From contig OX359285.1 of the NCBI GenBank assembly GCA_947179155.2, positions 11,651,010 through 11,715,009 of the forward strand: a stretch of 64,000 nt of DNA, read 5' to 3'. This DNA comes from Hedera helix. Its lineage: Eukaryota > Streptophyta > Magnoliopsida > Apiales > Araliaceae. The translations under genes and the position numbers were made by a program. How positions within the stretch are numbered: the stretch's first letter is position 1; every line of letters begins with the position of its first letter. Shown piece after piece: positions 46,958 through 58,627 of this stretch. The notes under the pieces are model-generated. The model did no database searches. It saw only the letters and a program-made list of their open reading frames with translations, and had not been told where the DNA came from.

Positions 46958-48384
46958 TGTTGGGTCGGTGTTATATTTGCAAAGTAATTGCTTCTTAACT
47001 CATTTATTGCTAATTCTTAGGCATTTCTATTTCAATTTTATGCATTTTTGTGTATTTGTTTCATGTTTACAGAAAAAGAAGCTTGCAAGGGCATTTTGGT
47101 GATTTAAGGATAAGGGTGACGCAGCTGCATCATAAAGTGACGCACCTGTGTCACAAGCAGCCAACCTTTTCAGTAAGGTCAGACGCAGCTACGTGATATG
47201 TGAAGCACTTGCGTTAGAATATTTCAACGCAGTTGCGTGATATGTGAAGCACCTGCGTCACAAGCAGCCAACCTTTCTAGTAAGGTTAGATGTAACTGCG
47301 TGAGATGTGAAGCACCTACGTCAGAAGATTTCAACACAGCTGCGCGTGTTGTGAAGCAGCCGCGTCAAAGGGCGAGTGAGTGGTTTCCCCACGTTGTTGA
47401 GTAGTTGTTAAGTCAATTTTGATGGGTAGTTAAGTTGTTTAAGTGCGGGTAATTAAATAGAGAGCCAGAGAGAGGGGGAGATGCTAGGGAGATCTAGAGA
47501 AGAGAAAGAAAACAAGTTCAGCGTTGGTGAGAAATCCTGAAGCTTGGTGCAGAGAAGAGCAACAAGGCATTATTAGTTTATCTCTGACCTTTGTACTTTA
47601 AATATTGTAACTTGATATGGCTGGAACTTATTCATCTGTACTTCATTTAAAGTTGAATATGAACTAATTACTTTTGTTTAGGATTTGCAATGAAATTACT
47701 TGTTAGTGTTGGATACATGTGAAGGTTGACGATCATACTAGTTGTAATTGTATTAATTACCTGGCCAGTAATTAACTTGGTTTTTCATATAGAATCGAGA
47801 GAGGAGTATGAAAATAGACCCATGTATGGTAGCATGTGATTATAGTTTGTTAATATAATTTGTGATTAAGATAGAAATATACTTAATCACCACGTGTAAT
47901 TAGTAGAGAACCTGAGCTTATGATCCTTTTAAATTCAACATTCATAGAAATATAGATTGTTGGTTTAAATGTGATGTTCTTCTTCAGTCTATTCCATGAT
48001 CGGTAGAATTGGGGAAGATGTGCTGTATAATAATCAAGAGATATTATTTCAGTTTAGTTAAGAGTTCTTAATTAGCAACTCATTGCTTGTAATTTAACTT
48101 AACAGTAATATTTAGGTTCAGTTGACGACATATAGTTAAATTGTAAACTCTAAACGTTGCTTAACATAGAGATCTCTAGTTTGGAGTAATTTAATCTTTG
48201 CCATTAATTTTAGAACATAACAATATTTTTAATTCAAAAGAATTCAAATGATGTTATTTCAATTATTAACTAGTCATTCCATACTTTATTTGCAAATCCT
48301 CGTGGGAACGATACCTTGCTAGCCTTATACTACGATTAGACCACTTACACCTGCGTGGAGTATTTTCTGAAACGGAAAAAGGCA
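46958..48384 (+). mobile_element. 5' LTR of a decayed Athila-like element
   Basis: It begins TGTTGGGTCGG and ends about ten bases before the primer site. It contains a GC-rich array (47115-47375) with repeats of GCAGCTGCGT / CACCTGCGTCACAAGCAGCC type, and near its end the CTCGTGGGAACGATACC...CCACTTACACCTGCGTGG signature typical of Athila LTR ends. Exact borders are inferred. Confidence 0.75.
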
Positions 48385-48394
48385 AAGAAGTTTT

Positions 48395-48413
48395 TGGCCC
48401 CATTGCCGGGGAA
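48395..48413 (+). promoter_or_regulatory. Athila-type primer binding site (mutated)
   Basis: TGGCCCCATTGCCGGGGAA, two or three substitutions from the usual Athila site TGGCGCCGTTGCCGGGGA. The changes include C-to-T type decay. Confidence 0.8.
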
Positions 48414-48539
48414 TTATTTTAAATAAAGTGTTGGTATTAGTTTTAATTGAAGTATTTTATTTTGAAGTTGATAATTTTTAGTTATTTACCTTTCCTATTT
48501 AGGTATTCTTGGTTGTATATGCAAACACATTTACAGGGT

Positions 48540-49457
48540 ATGGATACAGTTCCTTTCGAAGACGAGATTGAAAAAAGGGTACGTCGGATTTGGAACTATA
48601 TTCAAGAAACAGCGCAACACCGAGATCAGATTCAAGAAAGAATGGAAGAGGGAGAGGAGCAAAAGTCCTTACGGGACTATGCTACTCCGCAGATGACAGA
48701 GATACTGTCGAGTATTACAAGACTAGCAATCACTGCGGCACAATTAGAGATAAAGCCGGGAACAATTCAAATGATCCAGAATTCTGTATAGTTTGGTGGG
48801 TTACCAAATGATAATCCTAGCATGCATTTGAGAAGTTTCTTGGAGATTTGCGATACTTTCAAATATCCAGGGGTTTCGGATGATGCGATTCGCTTGAGGC
48901 TATTCTCATTCACCTTGAGAGATAAGGCAAAGAGTTGGCTTCATTCACTACCGCCGAGATTAATTAGTACATGGAATGATTTGATGCAGAAGTTTTTGGC
49001 AAAATTCTTCCCTTATGCGAAAACAGTGAAGATAAGGTATGAGATCACTACATTTGCTCAGCATGATTCAGAGTCATTATATGAAGCATGAGAGAGATTT
49101 AAGGAGTTATCGAGAAAATGTCCACATCACGGGATTCCAAAATGGCTTCAAGTTCAAACATTCTACAATGGGATGGGACAATCAGTGAGATCAAGTATTG
49201 ATGCAGCAGTAGGAGGTGATCTAATGACTAAGAGTTGTGAAGAGGAATATGCTTTACTGGAAACCATGGCAGCAAACAACTACCAATGGCCAATAGCAAG
49301 AATGAATCCACATAGGGCAGCTGGAGTTATTGGGTTAGATTCTGTTACGACATTGTTAGCACAAGTGTCGACTCTTGCTAAGAAGATAGATGCTATAGGA
49401 AGTCAGAAGGTACAACAAATGGAAGTAATTTGTGAACTATGTGCAGGGAGTCATTAA
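48540..49457 (+). pseudogene. Athila gag, two in-frame stops
   Basis: One frame starting MDTVPFEDEIE at 48540, with stops TAG at 48789-48791 and TGA at 49089-49091. It carries typical Athila gag segments: LRSFLEICDTFKYPGVSDDA, RDKAKSWLHSLP, KFLAKFFPYAKT, CPHHGIPKWLQVQTFYNGM and ETMAANNYQWP. It ends at a stop inside the Cys/His knuckle (CELCAGSH). Decayed coding sequence continues to 49928. Confidence 0.9.
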
Positions 49458-49928
49458 AGTTACCAGTGTGCAATTAATCAAGAGTCGGTGCAATTTGTGT
49501 CCAATTACAATCGACAGTAAGGGGGAAATTCTAATAGTTATAATCCGAGGTGGCATAATCATCCAAAATTTTCTTGGAGTAACAACCAATCCCAACCCCA
49601 AGGACAATCTTCAAGAAATACATATCCACCTTGGTTTCATAATCAGCACAATCAACAACCTCAACAGCTGGATAAGTTGGCTCAGATGGAAGATATACTT
49701 GCTAAGTTGGTCAATCAGTTCGATTCGACAGTGAAGACTCAGGTAGTAGCTATAAGGAATCTGGAGAACCAAATGGGACAAATAGTGAGTGCATTGAACA
49801 GTAGACCTTAAGGTTCATTTCCAAGTGATACAGAGGTAAACCCAAAGCGAGATGGTAAAGAGTAATGTAAGGTTGTTGAACTCAGAAGTGGAAGAGAAAT
49901 GTAGGGTGCTATGGACAAGCATGGTGAA
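49458..49928 (+). pseudogene. Decayed Athila gag C-terminal region
   Basis: Pieces in shifting frames resemble the Asn/Gln/Pro-rich tail of Athila gag (KLAQMEDILAKLVNQFDS-type segment near 49677) with several stops. It is cut at 49929 by the insertion at GTTGT and resumes at 61740. Confidence 0.75.
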
Positions 49929-49933
49929 GTTGT

Positions 49934-52699
49934 TGTTGAATGTTGTTTGATTTGATGATGATGACTGTTGTGCAAAAAGGACTGGGCTAAATGTGCTTAT
50001 GTGGTTATTTGACAAAGTGATTTTATAATGTGCTTATATGGTTAATTGTCAATATGTATCTGACAAAGTGCATATGTGTTAATGTGCTTATGTGCTTAGA
50101 CACTCTGAAAGTGAATATGTGTTAATATGCTTATGTGCTTACTTGATTATGTGCTTAGATGTTCTAAAAGTGCTTATGTGGATATTTGACAAAGTGATTA
50201 TATGTTAATCTAAGTGTGGGTTTACATTGTCATGAGTGCTTGATGTATATTACTCATTTCAAATATTGTGATTTGCACACTTGTTTAAACAAATATGATC
50301 TTGCTATAAACTATCTGCTTCTTATTAAAGAGAATAAAAGTTATCGGATTAAAATGTTGTAAAGTCCTTTTTTAGATATATGTGTACAAAGGACTTAGAT
50401 TTCAAAGATCAGAAATGTTAGGTTGATCTTTCAATAGAAGTCACTCTGCATAAAAGATGTATGATATTAGCAGAGTAGCATAAGAATGAATCATTGTTGT
50501 ATTTGTGTATGTCAAAGTCTGTAAAAGTCCTTTCAATATGTAATGATGTAATAATGTAAGAAAGGACTTGGTTAGAAAAGATCAAATCTGTTAGGTTGAT
50601 CAGTCTATACGATCGTAGAACGGACACTGCGATTTCTTTCAAAGAAGACTCAACGATTTTGTATAAATCGTAGAGTTAACTCTACGACTCCTTACCAGGA
50701 TAACTCTACGATCATCAAAGAGAGACAGATATGCAAGAAGTCTACAGGATATACGAGTAAAGTTAAAGAACTGTTCAAGTACAAATCGTAGAGCTGAACA
50801 ATACGATCATCGAACAGACAGCCAAGCTAGCCTGCAGATAACGCTGAACCAGAGAAGAAATGTACTCTACGATACACATTCTCTAGCAAAATCGTAGAGT
50901 GAAATTGTTGAGCTAGCTTACAAGGATTGGAATGTATGCAGATAGAAGAGACCGTAGAGTGGAACAAAATGACAAGGCAATACAGAAGATTGCTATACAC
51001 ATGGAACAATCGTTGAGTAGAATTAAAGGATGAAGCAACACATACTGCAACTCAACGATTCCACTAAGAAGCACTACAGTTAACTAACTCTACGATTTGA
51101 TCAAACCTACAAGATCGTAGAACGAAATCAAAGCAAAGCATTGCAAGCACAAACTCTACGATCTGACCAGAGCAACAAGGTCGCAGAGTTAGAGAAAAGA
51201 TCGTTCTAACTCAACGTTTCACTTGACATACCTCAAGTAACATTCATGAAGCTGAATTTGTAGAAACAAAGTAGACAGTCTATCACTCAACGAATTCATT
51301 AAGCAGGTCAAGGCAAGTAGACTACCAGAACGGCTATATGGTGCAAGAGAAAAGGGAATACTCCTCGCCCAGATTAAAGAAAGATTAAGTGCTGTTGAGA
51401 TACAGATGCATGTCAGAGTCACAGTAGATGTTGTGCCCAACCGACTATAAGTCAGGACCCAGTGAATAAAGTCAGACCAATGGGACATCTCTGAATGCAT
51501 CAGAACAGTTGGTTCTAAGAGTCAAGGAAGACATTTATTGATGAATTAGAAGATTAATTAACAAAGGAAATAATAATCCTTACTGAACAACTGTGGGAGT
51601 GCAACGGCTATATATTCAGAGAAAGTTGAGCTACAGGTCAATATATCAGAACATGTCAGAAAAGGGAAAAGCGCTGACACAAATGGCAAGAAAGTCAAAC
51701 ATCGAAGATATTTAAGATCTGCACAAAGCCAAAGGAAACCAACAGGATTTATCTCAACGGTAAAATATGCTCAGAGATATAAAGGCATACATAACAAACA
51801 AAAAAAAAGAGTTGTTGTTGCAGTTGTTGAAAATTATACACGAGAGATATGATGGTAGACAACAACCAATCGTAGAGTGAAACAGAAAATGAAGATGCTG
51901 AAGGACTCTACGATCCATCAGAACACTAACACTGAATTGAGAAAGACATAGAGATATATAACTCTATTACAGAAGAAGTGTTCAGAGCTGCTAGGTACAT
52001 GGAAGAGAGAAGCTTAAACGCCAACTTGATACATACATGGTAGCAACTGAGTACCAAAAGGAAGGAGCATCACAGTCATCTCAGAAGCCCATCTCGAGAA
52101 GCTATAATCTGTCTATGATAAGAAGGAACAATTGAGTACCAAAAGAAAGGAGCATCACAGTCATCTTAGGAGTTCATCTCGAGAAGTTATCAAGTACCAA
52201 AGAAGCTGAAGTACAAAAGCCTAGCAGCACCATGGGTGATCACAAGATGATATTGAGCATATAAAGAAGTCAAGCATCATTGTCGGACTCAATATTATCC
52301 CAGGAATGATCACATCCTGCTACTGAGTGTTTAAAGACAATAGGACTTAAAGTACAACTCAGTAGCAACTCCAACCTCTTTCAAATGATCAGGGAGCCAA
52401 GTCTGTTGGACTTGAAGAGGGCAGTTGTCCTTGTCATAGTGACTAAAGAAGCCAAGTCTGCTGGACTTGAAGAGGGCAGTAATGTCCTTGTCTTTGTGAC
52501 TAAACTAACCAAACCTGCTGGGTTTGAAGGGTTCTTAGTGAACCAGAGTTTCCAGGCTAATGAGGTTGAAGGGTTCCGTATGAACCATCCTTAGTGGATT
52601 TCCTACTCGTTGTAGTAGAAGAGTGGAGTAGGAGTTATTCAGTCTCCGAACCACTTAAAACTCTCTGGTGTCATTTACATTCAGTCATTTACATTCTGT

Positions 52700-52781
<82 letters not shown>

Positions 52782-53031
52782 TACATATGACTGTGAATTA
52801 GCTTACTTAACAAGTGAATTTCTTCAAAATAATCTTAAACTTAACGGAGAAGTTTTACAAATCTTTAAGGGGTGTTTTCAAACTAATATTCCGCTGTGCA
52901 AACAAATCTTAATTAAGTTTGTTAATTGCCATTAAATCTTTGAACTTAATATTAAAAGAAAAAGTTTTTAAATAAGATCTATTCAACCCCCCCCCCCTTC
53001 TAGATCACTTGTGTGCCTCTGGGAACTAACA
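49934..53031 (+). mobile_element. 5' LTR of the non-autonomous element
   Basis: 3098 bp. It holds about 17 copies of the motif ATCGTAGAGT or its reverse, clustered at 50600-51290, including the 20-bp perfect palindrome TCGTAGAGTTAACTCTACGA at 50668-50687. A repeated AGTCTGCTGGACTTGAAGAG-type segment occurs at 52398-52480 (two copies). A TA microsatellite lies at 52702-52778 and a C-run at 52986-52997. Confidence 0.9.
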
Positions 53032-53033
53032 AT

Positions 53034-53045
53034 TGGTATCAGAGC
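53034..53045 (+). promoter_or_regulatory. Primer binding site (tRNA-Met type)
   Basis: TGGTATCAGAGC, two bases after the LTR. Confidence 0.9.
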
Positions 53046-55898
53046 AAGTTCTCACGAACATAAAGCTCACGCTTTGAGTAGATCCTATGGCACTAGCAAT
53101 TTCTGATTTTGAGCTTAAGAATTGAAGTAAACTATTTCTTATCAACAATCTTACAAATCAATGTATCTTTTCTCGTAGGTACAATTTTAAATGATTGATT
53201 AGTGACACACTATTTGATGCTGTTATACATTGCCATTATTCTTTCTAAGACAACTTCAGATGATCTCAGCAAAGAAGCTATCGAGTAATTCTTCTAAATT
53301 AAACTGATGCTGCAAGATGAAGAAATCAAAGATGTTCTGCGAATAAGAATTATAAATTGATTCACTCGAGGAATACAATAACGTGTATCTCTGCTCTCAA
53401 ACAAACGGGAAGTTCAAATCTTGATGCCAAAGGACACCGGATCCTATTCTTCTCAAAGGAAGCATCACTGTGCTAAGCTCTAACAAATCTACTTCTCACC
53501 GGTTTGAAAGTTTGTAGCAGAAGCAAGTCCAACATAAATCTTTGCTTATGTTGTTAATATCAGCAGCTGAAATCAGTCTCGAATCTATATATTCACTCGA
53601 TGGGCTCAGCATTAAGTTTTCCGATAAGCTTAAGGACTTATATTCTAAGGATCTTATCTGAAGATGTGCGTCAAAGGAAGTGCTTCTTTTATCCAAGAAT
53701 GGCATCAAGAGTTCTGTCAAGCTACATTATATAGTAATCAATAATAATATCCACAGGCAGCATTTCTCATTTCTTCTGGTAGATGATCTCTAGCTTGACT
53801 GGCTTTTAAAGGAATTTATTTCAAAAGTCTTCAACGGTCTTCTGGAACCACTTCTCTGAAATTGGGAGAAAGATCAAATCACAGTTGTATACTTCACTGC
53901 AATATCCTTGGTGATGAGTTTTCAAAGTCATTCCTCCAAATCACAGTTATCAGGCCCGAGACTTGGAAATCAACTCAGCACACGAATGAATGGACATATA
54001 TGTTTATCAATGATCACCGGATCTAAGAATCATTCTGCAGATCATTAAAGATCGAGAAGAGTTGAAGAACCTCATTCATGTACAAAGCAACTCTTAAAAT
54101 GAAGAAGTCCTTACCAGGCACACCATGTGTACATGCTCAGACTTTAAAGGCAAAATGCTCCTAGTGTTAAAATTCTTCAAAACCATCTATGAATGAGAAG
54201 GGTGAGGAGATCAAGGCAGAAAGGAGTAATCACGAATGATTTACTCTAAGTTTCAGAAATCACCCTTCAATCTGTGAAAAGAGGAAAAGTTCATCTCAAA
54301 GAAAAGCTCACTCATAACCTTTGGCAGTAGGCTCTCCAACTTCAAATGCAACAGAAGAAGCTCTAAGCTTGAAATGGTTGAAGATTTATTTGCTTAATTC
54401 TATGAAGAAGTCAGCACTACAAAATGCTAAACTTAAAGTCTCTTGATAAGCATGCATACTCACAAATCATTCTGGATGAAGATAATTCAAGCAGATCAAC
54501 AGGAAGGAAACAATGCCACAGCCTCAAGAAGAAAGTTCAACGATATAAATAAGGATATCTCAAGGAAGCCAATCTTTGATAGATTGAGTGGAGTCTGAAT
54601 ACTGATGCATGGAGAAGATTTGAATCTTGGGATTCTCTAGAAGAGAAAGAAGCTGATCATAAAAGGAGGCATCTATTAGTCTTTATCTCACCTATTGATT
54701 TAGTGAATCCTGTTGGAATGATTGTCACTAATATCATGGTTAGATAAAAGATCACTCAAGTCAGAAGAAAGTTCATCTCACAAAGAAGGATCGTAGAGTA
54801 TGCCAGGCGATCGCAGAATAAGGCTTGGAAAAATGAAGTATCCTCTCCAAAGAACGTAGAGTTGTCTCCTCGTCATAAAGCTCAAGATCGTAGAGTCAAC
54901 ACAGTCAGTCACTCTACGACTCTCTACATCCAGTCTACGAAATCAGCAAAATCAAAGAGCAATCTCTACATGAGAAATCAGAGTCTTGACAACGATCTTT
55001 ACAAAGTCCATTCAGAAGGCTGTCCTTGAGCTGTCAAACAGGCTTAACAAAGATCTCTGAATTCATCTAAAGCCTCCAGTCTTATCAAAGATCGTAGAAC
55101 AGTTCAAATCATAACTCTACGATTGCACTTCAGGCTAGATCGTAAAATGGCTGAGCCAAGTCGTAGAGTAAGAAAGCAAGCTCAGAAGTACAAAACTCAT
55201 CAGAAGGCAATTTGGGATAATTATTGTCAACTCTACTTCTACAGAAGGAAAGCAGAAGGAAAATCTGTTCTTCATTGGACTACCTTTATCATTCCAGTCA
55301 CAAAGTCCCAAAACAATGTGATTGATGAACCAAATGCACTTATCTCTCCGATCGTAATCTCCAAATCCTGTGACTAATAACCAAGCAAGCCTTATCATCT
55401 CAAATCGTAGAGTCACCATGTTCATCTTCCTGATCGTAGAACATTGAGTCTATGTTTGCATCTCATAACAATACCTTTCCCATAAACTCCTTCAGAGCCT
55501 TTTTCCAGCATTCAATTCACACCAGTCTTCAAGGCCATCTATTGAAAGGATGATGGTTGAGTGTCTTGCAGCCAACTCTACGAACTGGTCAAGCTTACTA
55601 TACAGAGAAAGTGAACCACACGCTCTTCAAACTCAAGTGGGTTAGAATAATTGATGTGCTCCATTTATGGAAAATAAAAAGGTTAAACCCACGTTCTTCA
55701 AATAAGTATCTGACACGTGTACTCTGCAAAAATAAGAAGGAACTAGCATAAGTCTTGTTTTTAAACTGACAATGGTCATTTCCCGTCAGTTGTCAATACC
55801 CATTCTCCCAAAACTCATCAAAACCCTAGAAATCGAAAATTCTTCTGAAACCGATATTGGTATCTTTCCCTGTGCTATTCCCCAATTAGTTTAATCAC
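53046..55898 (+). other. Long leader of the non-autonomous element, no gene recognised
   Basis: 2.85 kb with stops in all frames. Open frames are short and none shows gag or pol motifs. From 54780 to 55600 it carries about a dozen copies of the ATCGTAGAGT motif in both orientations, close upstream of the first reading frame. Confidence 0.6.
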
Positions 55899-56576
55899 AT
55901 GGCATCTCTTCAAGTCATTCCTGGAAATCTTGTTTGTTTTGAAAAATTCGGAGATGCAGAGCAGAAATACAAGGATATTTTACATCTGGTCAAGAATGCT
56001 AGCTTCACCATGTGTTTGGAAACTAGCACCAGGATTTTCTCTTCGCTTGTGAAAGAATTCTATTCAAACGCTGATTATCGAGGTAACACCCTCTTCTCAA
56101 GGGTTAAAGAAATCGTAGTGCAAATAGGAGTTTCTGAAATCAATCTCAGTCTAGGTATTCCAAGTGGAGGAATTACCTCTCTTGACAAGATTAACATTGA
56201 ACTTGGATTGGAATTGATGGGCTATGAAAAGAAGTCTCCTCTCAAAGGAATCAAGAAGAAAGATTTCCCTCAGCAGTATGAGTTTCTGGCTGATATTGTT
56301 GGAAAGAGTATTCTATGCAAAGACACTGCATATGATACTATCAGTGAAGATCAACTGAGGCTGATGACTGCTATTGCTCAAAGAAAGAAAATCAACTTCG
56401 GAGCAATTCTCTTAGGATGGATAAGGAGATGGATAGATGATTCAAAGACAAGAGCTGAAGCTGGAAAGCCAACTCCCAAGATGCCCTATGGGAGATTCAT
56501 AAGCATCATTCTAAAGAAATTGCTGGCAATGAAATTGGGGAAGATGAAGGCCAGGAGAAGTTCTAAACTGCAATAA
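55899..56576 (+). CDS. Putative plant-transposon-protein-like protein of the non-autonomous element
   Basis: 225 codons from ATG 55899, after an A/T-rich leader. The order of features is like the domain annotated in plants as putative plant transposon protein: an N-terminal LVKEFYSNADYR, a beta-rich RVKEIVVQIGVSEINLSLGIP, then a helical part with QLRLMTAIAQRKKINFGAIL and a basic C-terminus. Function unknown. The last about 25 residues look out of frame: in another frame the DNA from about 56508 reads as an acidic segment (NEIGEDEGQEKF). So this frame and the next may once have formed one protein of about 650-680 residues. The body is intact despite the lack of pol. Confidence 0.6.
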   Translation: MASLQVIPGNLVCFEKFGDAEQKYKDILHLVKNASFTMCLETSTRIFSSLVKEFYSNADYRGNTLFSRVKEIVVQIGVSEINLSLGIPSGGITSLDKINIELGLELMGYEKKSPLKGIKKKDFPQQYEFLADIVGKSILCKDTAYDTISEDQLRLMTAIAQRKKINFGAILLGWIRRWIDDSKTRAEAGKPTPKMPYGRFISIILKKLLAMKLGKMKARRSSKLQ

Positions 56577-56592
56577 AAGAATTACTCCAAGG

Positions 56593-57903
56593 TTGTTTGA
56601 AGATTGGAAAAAGAACCCTCATGCCAATAAAGGTAAGAAGTCACGAGGTTCTATGAGCTTCAGCAGTAAGATGGAGGTGAAATCGAAAGGAAAAGGAAAA
56701 AGGGAAATGGAAGAAATATCTGAGGAGATATTACAGGAGGAAAATGAACAATCAAGAAACAAAACTCTTGTGATCTATGATAGTCAGGAATCAGAGAAGA
56801 AAAGAAAACTCATTGAAACAGAGAAGGCTGAGGAAGAAAAAGATGTCTGTTCAGGGAAAGCTAAGAAGGAAAAGATGAATCCCAAAGTATCTGAAGTAAA
56901 GAAGAAGAAGAAGAAAACAGAAAAGAAAGTTCCTCACATTGCTCCAAGAAGAAGTTGGAGAATCAGAGAACAGTGGAGAAGCTCAATCACTGTAGGACCA
57001 CCTCAGGTGATAGAAATTGATGATGAAGCAAGTTCTGATTCTGAAGAAAGAACTTCTGACAGTTCAAAAGAGGGAACATCTACAGGCTCTTCAGAGGAAA
57101 GATCAGAATGTCATAAAAATAGCCTGTCTGAAAAGGAAGTCTCTTTGGGTTCTGATCAGAAAATTGAACCAGTTGAAAAAGACTCAACACTTGAGTTCAA
57201 CAAGGATGATGATGTAGCTGAAGAAGATGATGTACCAAGGGAACATTGCTCTGAAAATTCTGAAGCTGGAAAGACTGAATCAGATGAGAAAGGAGACTGT
57301 CAAGAAACTGTGGTAAAAGAAGATAAACACCTTCAAGAAGAGACCAGCACTCATGATTTGGAAGAATCAAAATACGGGTCAAGAAGGTCAAGTAGAAGAA
57401 GGGGATTAAGTGGCTTTATGAAGAAAATAGGCAGGAGTTCAAAAATAAGTCATAAGGAGAGACAAATAAGGATGAAAGCTGAAAAGAAGCTGAAGAAAGT
57501 AAGACTGTTGAGAAAACTAGAAAAGCAGAAATTTGAAGCATATCGATTGAAGCAGATCAAAAGGAGACGTAGAGAAAGAAGGAAGTATGCCAGTCAGATG
57601 GAAAGATGCTCTATTACTTGGGATCATAATCATCTGTTGAGTTTCATTCCCATTTTACCACTTCTAAGGGCTATATTCATGAATGATCAAAGTTCTATCA
57701 GCTGGAGCTACTCAACTTTTCCAAATCTTTCATTAGTAGCTCAACATTTCACAAAGGCAATGACCCTTGCAACCACACTGATAAGCAGTGAACCCTTCTA
57801 TTCTCACTACCAAAGTTGCCAGGAAATATCCATATGGAATCTGTCCAGTTCTGTGGAAAATCAAAATGCAGAAATCAGAAAGTCCTCGGCTGTGACTTAC
57901 TAA
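56593..57903 (+). CDS. Charged, low-complexity protein of the non-autonomous element
   Basis: An open frame of 436 codons with no ATG at its beginning (first ATG at 56656), so probably the continuation of the upstream frame. It is very rich in Lys, Glu and Ser. Basic clusters alternate with acidic ones: a run of six Lys near residue 103, RRSWRIREQWR near 120-130, an acidic Ser/Glu block at 140-260, and a basic KKLKKVRLLRKLEKQKFEAY coiled-coil-like helix near 296-315. The last 90 residues are more hydrophobic. No named domain. A nucleic-acid-binding role is possible from composition but not shown. Confidence 0.5.
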   Translation: MFEDWKKNPHANKGKKSRGSMSFSSKMEVKSKGKGKREMEEISEEILQEENEQSRNKTLVIYDSQESEKKRKLIETEKAEEEKDVCSGKAKKEKMNPKVSEVKKKKKKTEKKVPHIAPRRSWRIREQWRSSITVGPPQVIEIDDEASSDSEERTSDSSKEGTSTGSSEERSECHKNSLSEKEVSLGSDQKIEPVEKDSTLEFNKDDDVAEEDDVPREHCSENSEAGKTESDEKGDCQETVVKEDKHLQEETSTHDLEESKYGSRRSSRRRGLSGFMKKIGRSSKISHKERQIRMKAEKKLKKVRLLRKLEKQKFEAYRLKQIKRRRRERRKYASQMERCSITWDHNHLLSFIPILPLLRAIFMNDQSSISWSYSTFPNLSLVAQHFTKAMTLATTLISSEPFYSHYQSCQEISIWNLSSSVENQNAEIRKSSAVTY

Positions 57904-58127
57904 ACTCTTAATCACCCTGCACCACCTCCCTGTTCGTAAAGTCCCAAAACTTTGCAAACATTTCTCAAAATACCAATTCTCCAGTCATAGAGTCCCAACA
58001 CTCTATGGACCATGAAAATTTACTTACTCTTAGTCTCGTAGAGTCTCAAAACTCTGTGATAGACTTCAAAATATCCTTCTAAATCCGCAGTAACTCTGCA
58101 AGCTCCATACATATCATAATTGATGAT

Positions 58128-58430
58128 GTCAAAAAGGGGGAGAGAATACAGCAGAAAGGGGAGTTATAAAGAAGGAGGATCACTGAACTAAGGGGGAGAG
58201 CTGAACTAAGGGGGAGCTATGAAGAAGGAGGATCAAGCAACTAAGGGGGAGATAGGCTATGAAGAAGGAGGATCAAGCAACTAAGGGGGAGATAGCTAGC
58301 AAACTAAGTGGGAGAGCTGAACTAAGGGGGAGCTATGAAGAAGGAGGATCAAGCACTAAGGGGGAGATAGGCTATGAAGAAGGAGGATCAAGCAACTAAG
58401 GGGGAGATAGCTAGCAAACTAAGTGGGAGA
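58128..58430 (+). repeat. Tandem purine-rich repeats near the polypurine tract
   Basis: Six to eight imperfect copies of a unit containing AACTAAGGGGGAG and AAGAAGGAGGATCAAGC. They are preceded by GATGTCAAAAAGGGGGAGAG at 58127-58146. Each copy holds a polypurine stretch like the true tract before the 3' LTR. Confidence 0.85.
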
Positions 58431-58614
58431 AAAGTTAAAACATGAAGAGCAGTTGTAAGTATGTATAACCTTTTGTAAAAATGCTCATTTAATAAAATCA
58501 TCCTTTTGCACTAGCCATACAGTATTTCACTGTATCATAAGACATAATTTACCTGTCAAGTAGATGTATTATATGAATGTCTTATAAATAAGTCTATTAG
58601 TTTTGTCATCATCA

Positions 58615-58627
58615 AATAGGGGGAGAT
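58615..58627 (+). promoter_or_regulatory. Polypurine tract of the non-autonomous element
   Basis: AATAGGGGGAGAT directly before the LTR start TGTTGAATG at 58628. Confidence 0.8.

Noticed and set aside
52594..52935. Open frame with alternating Tyr-Ile residues, also at 61302
   Set aside because: It is a translation of the TA microsatellite in the LTR.
55123..55377. 84-codon open frame upstream of the first protein
   Set aside because: It overlaps several ATCGTAGAGT motifs, has no domain, and an equally long frame lies on the other strand.
53046..55898. Hidden gag or pol in the leader of the non-autonomous element
   Set aside because: All six frames are broken into short pieces; no zinc knuckle, DTG, YVDD, HHCC or DDE motif was seen.
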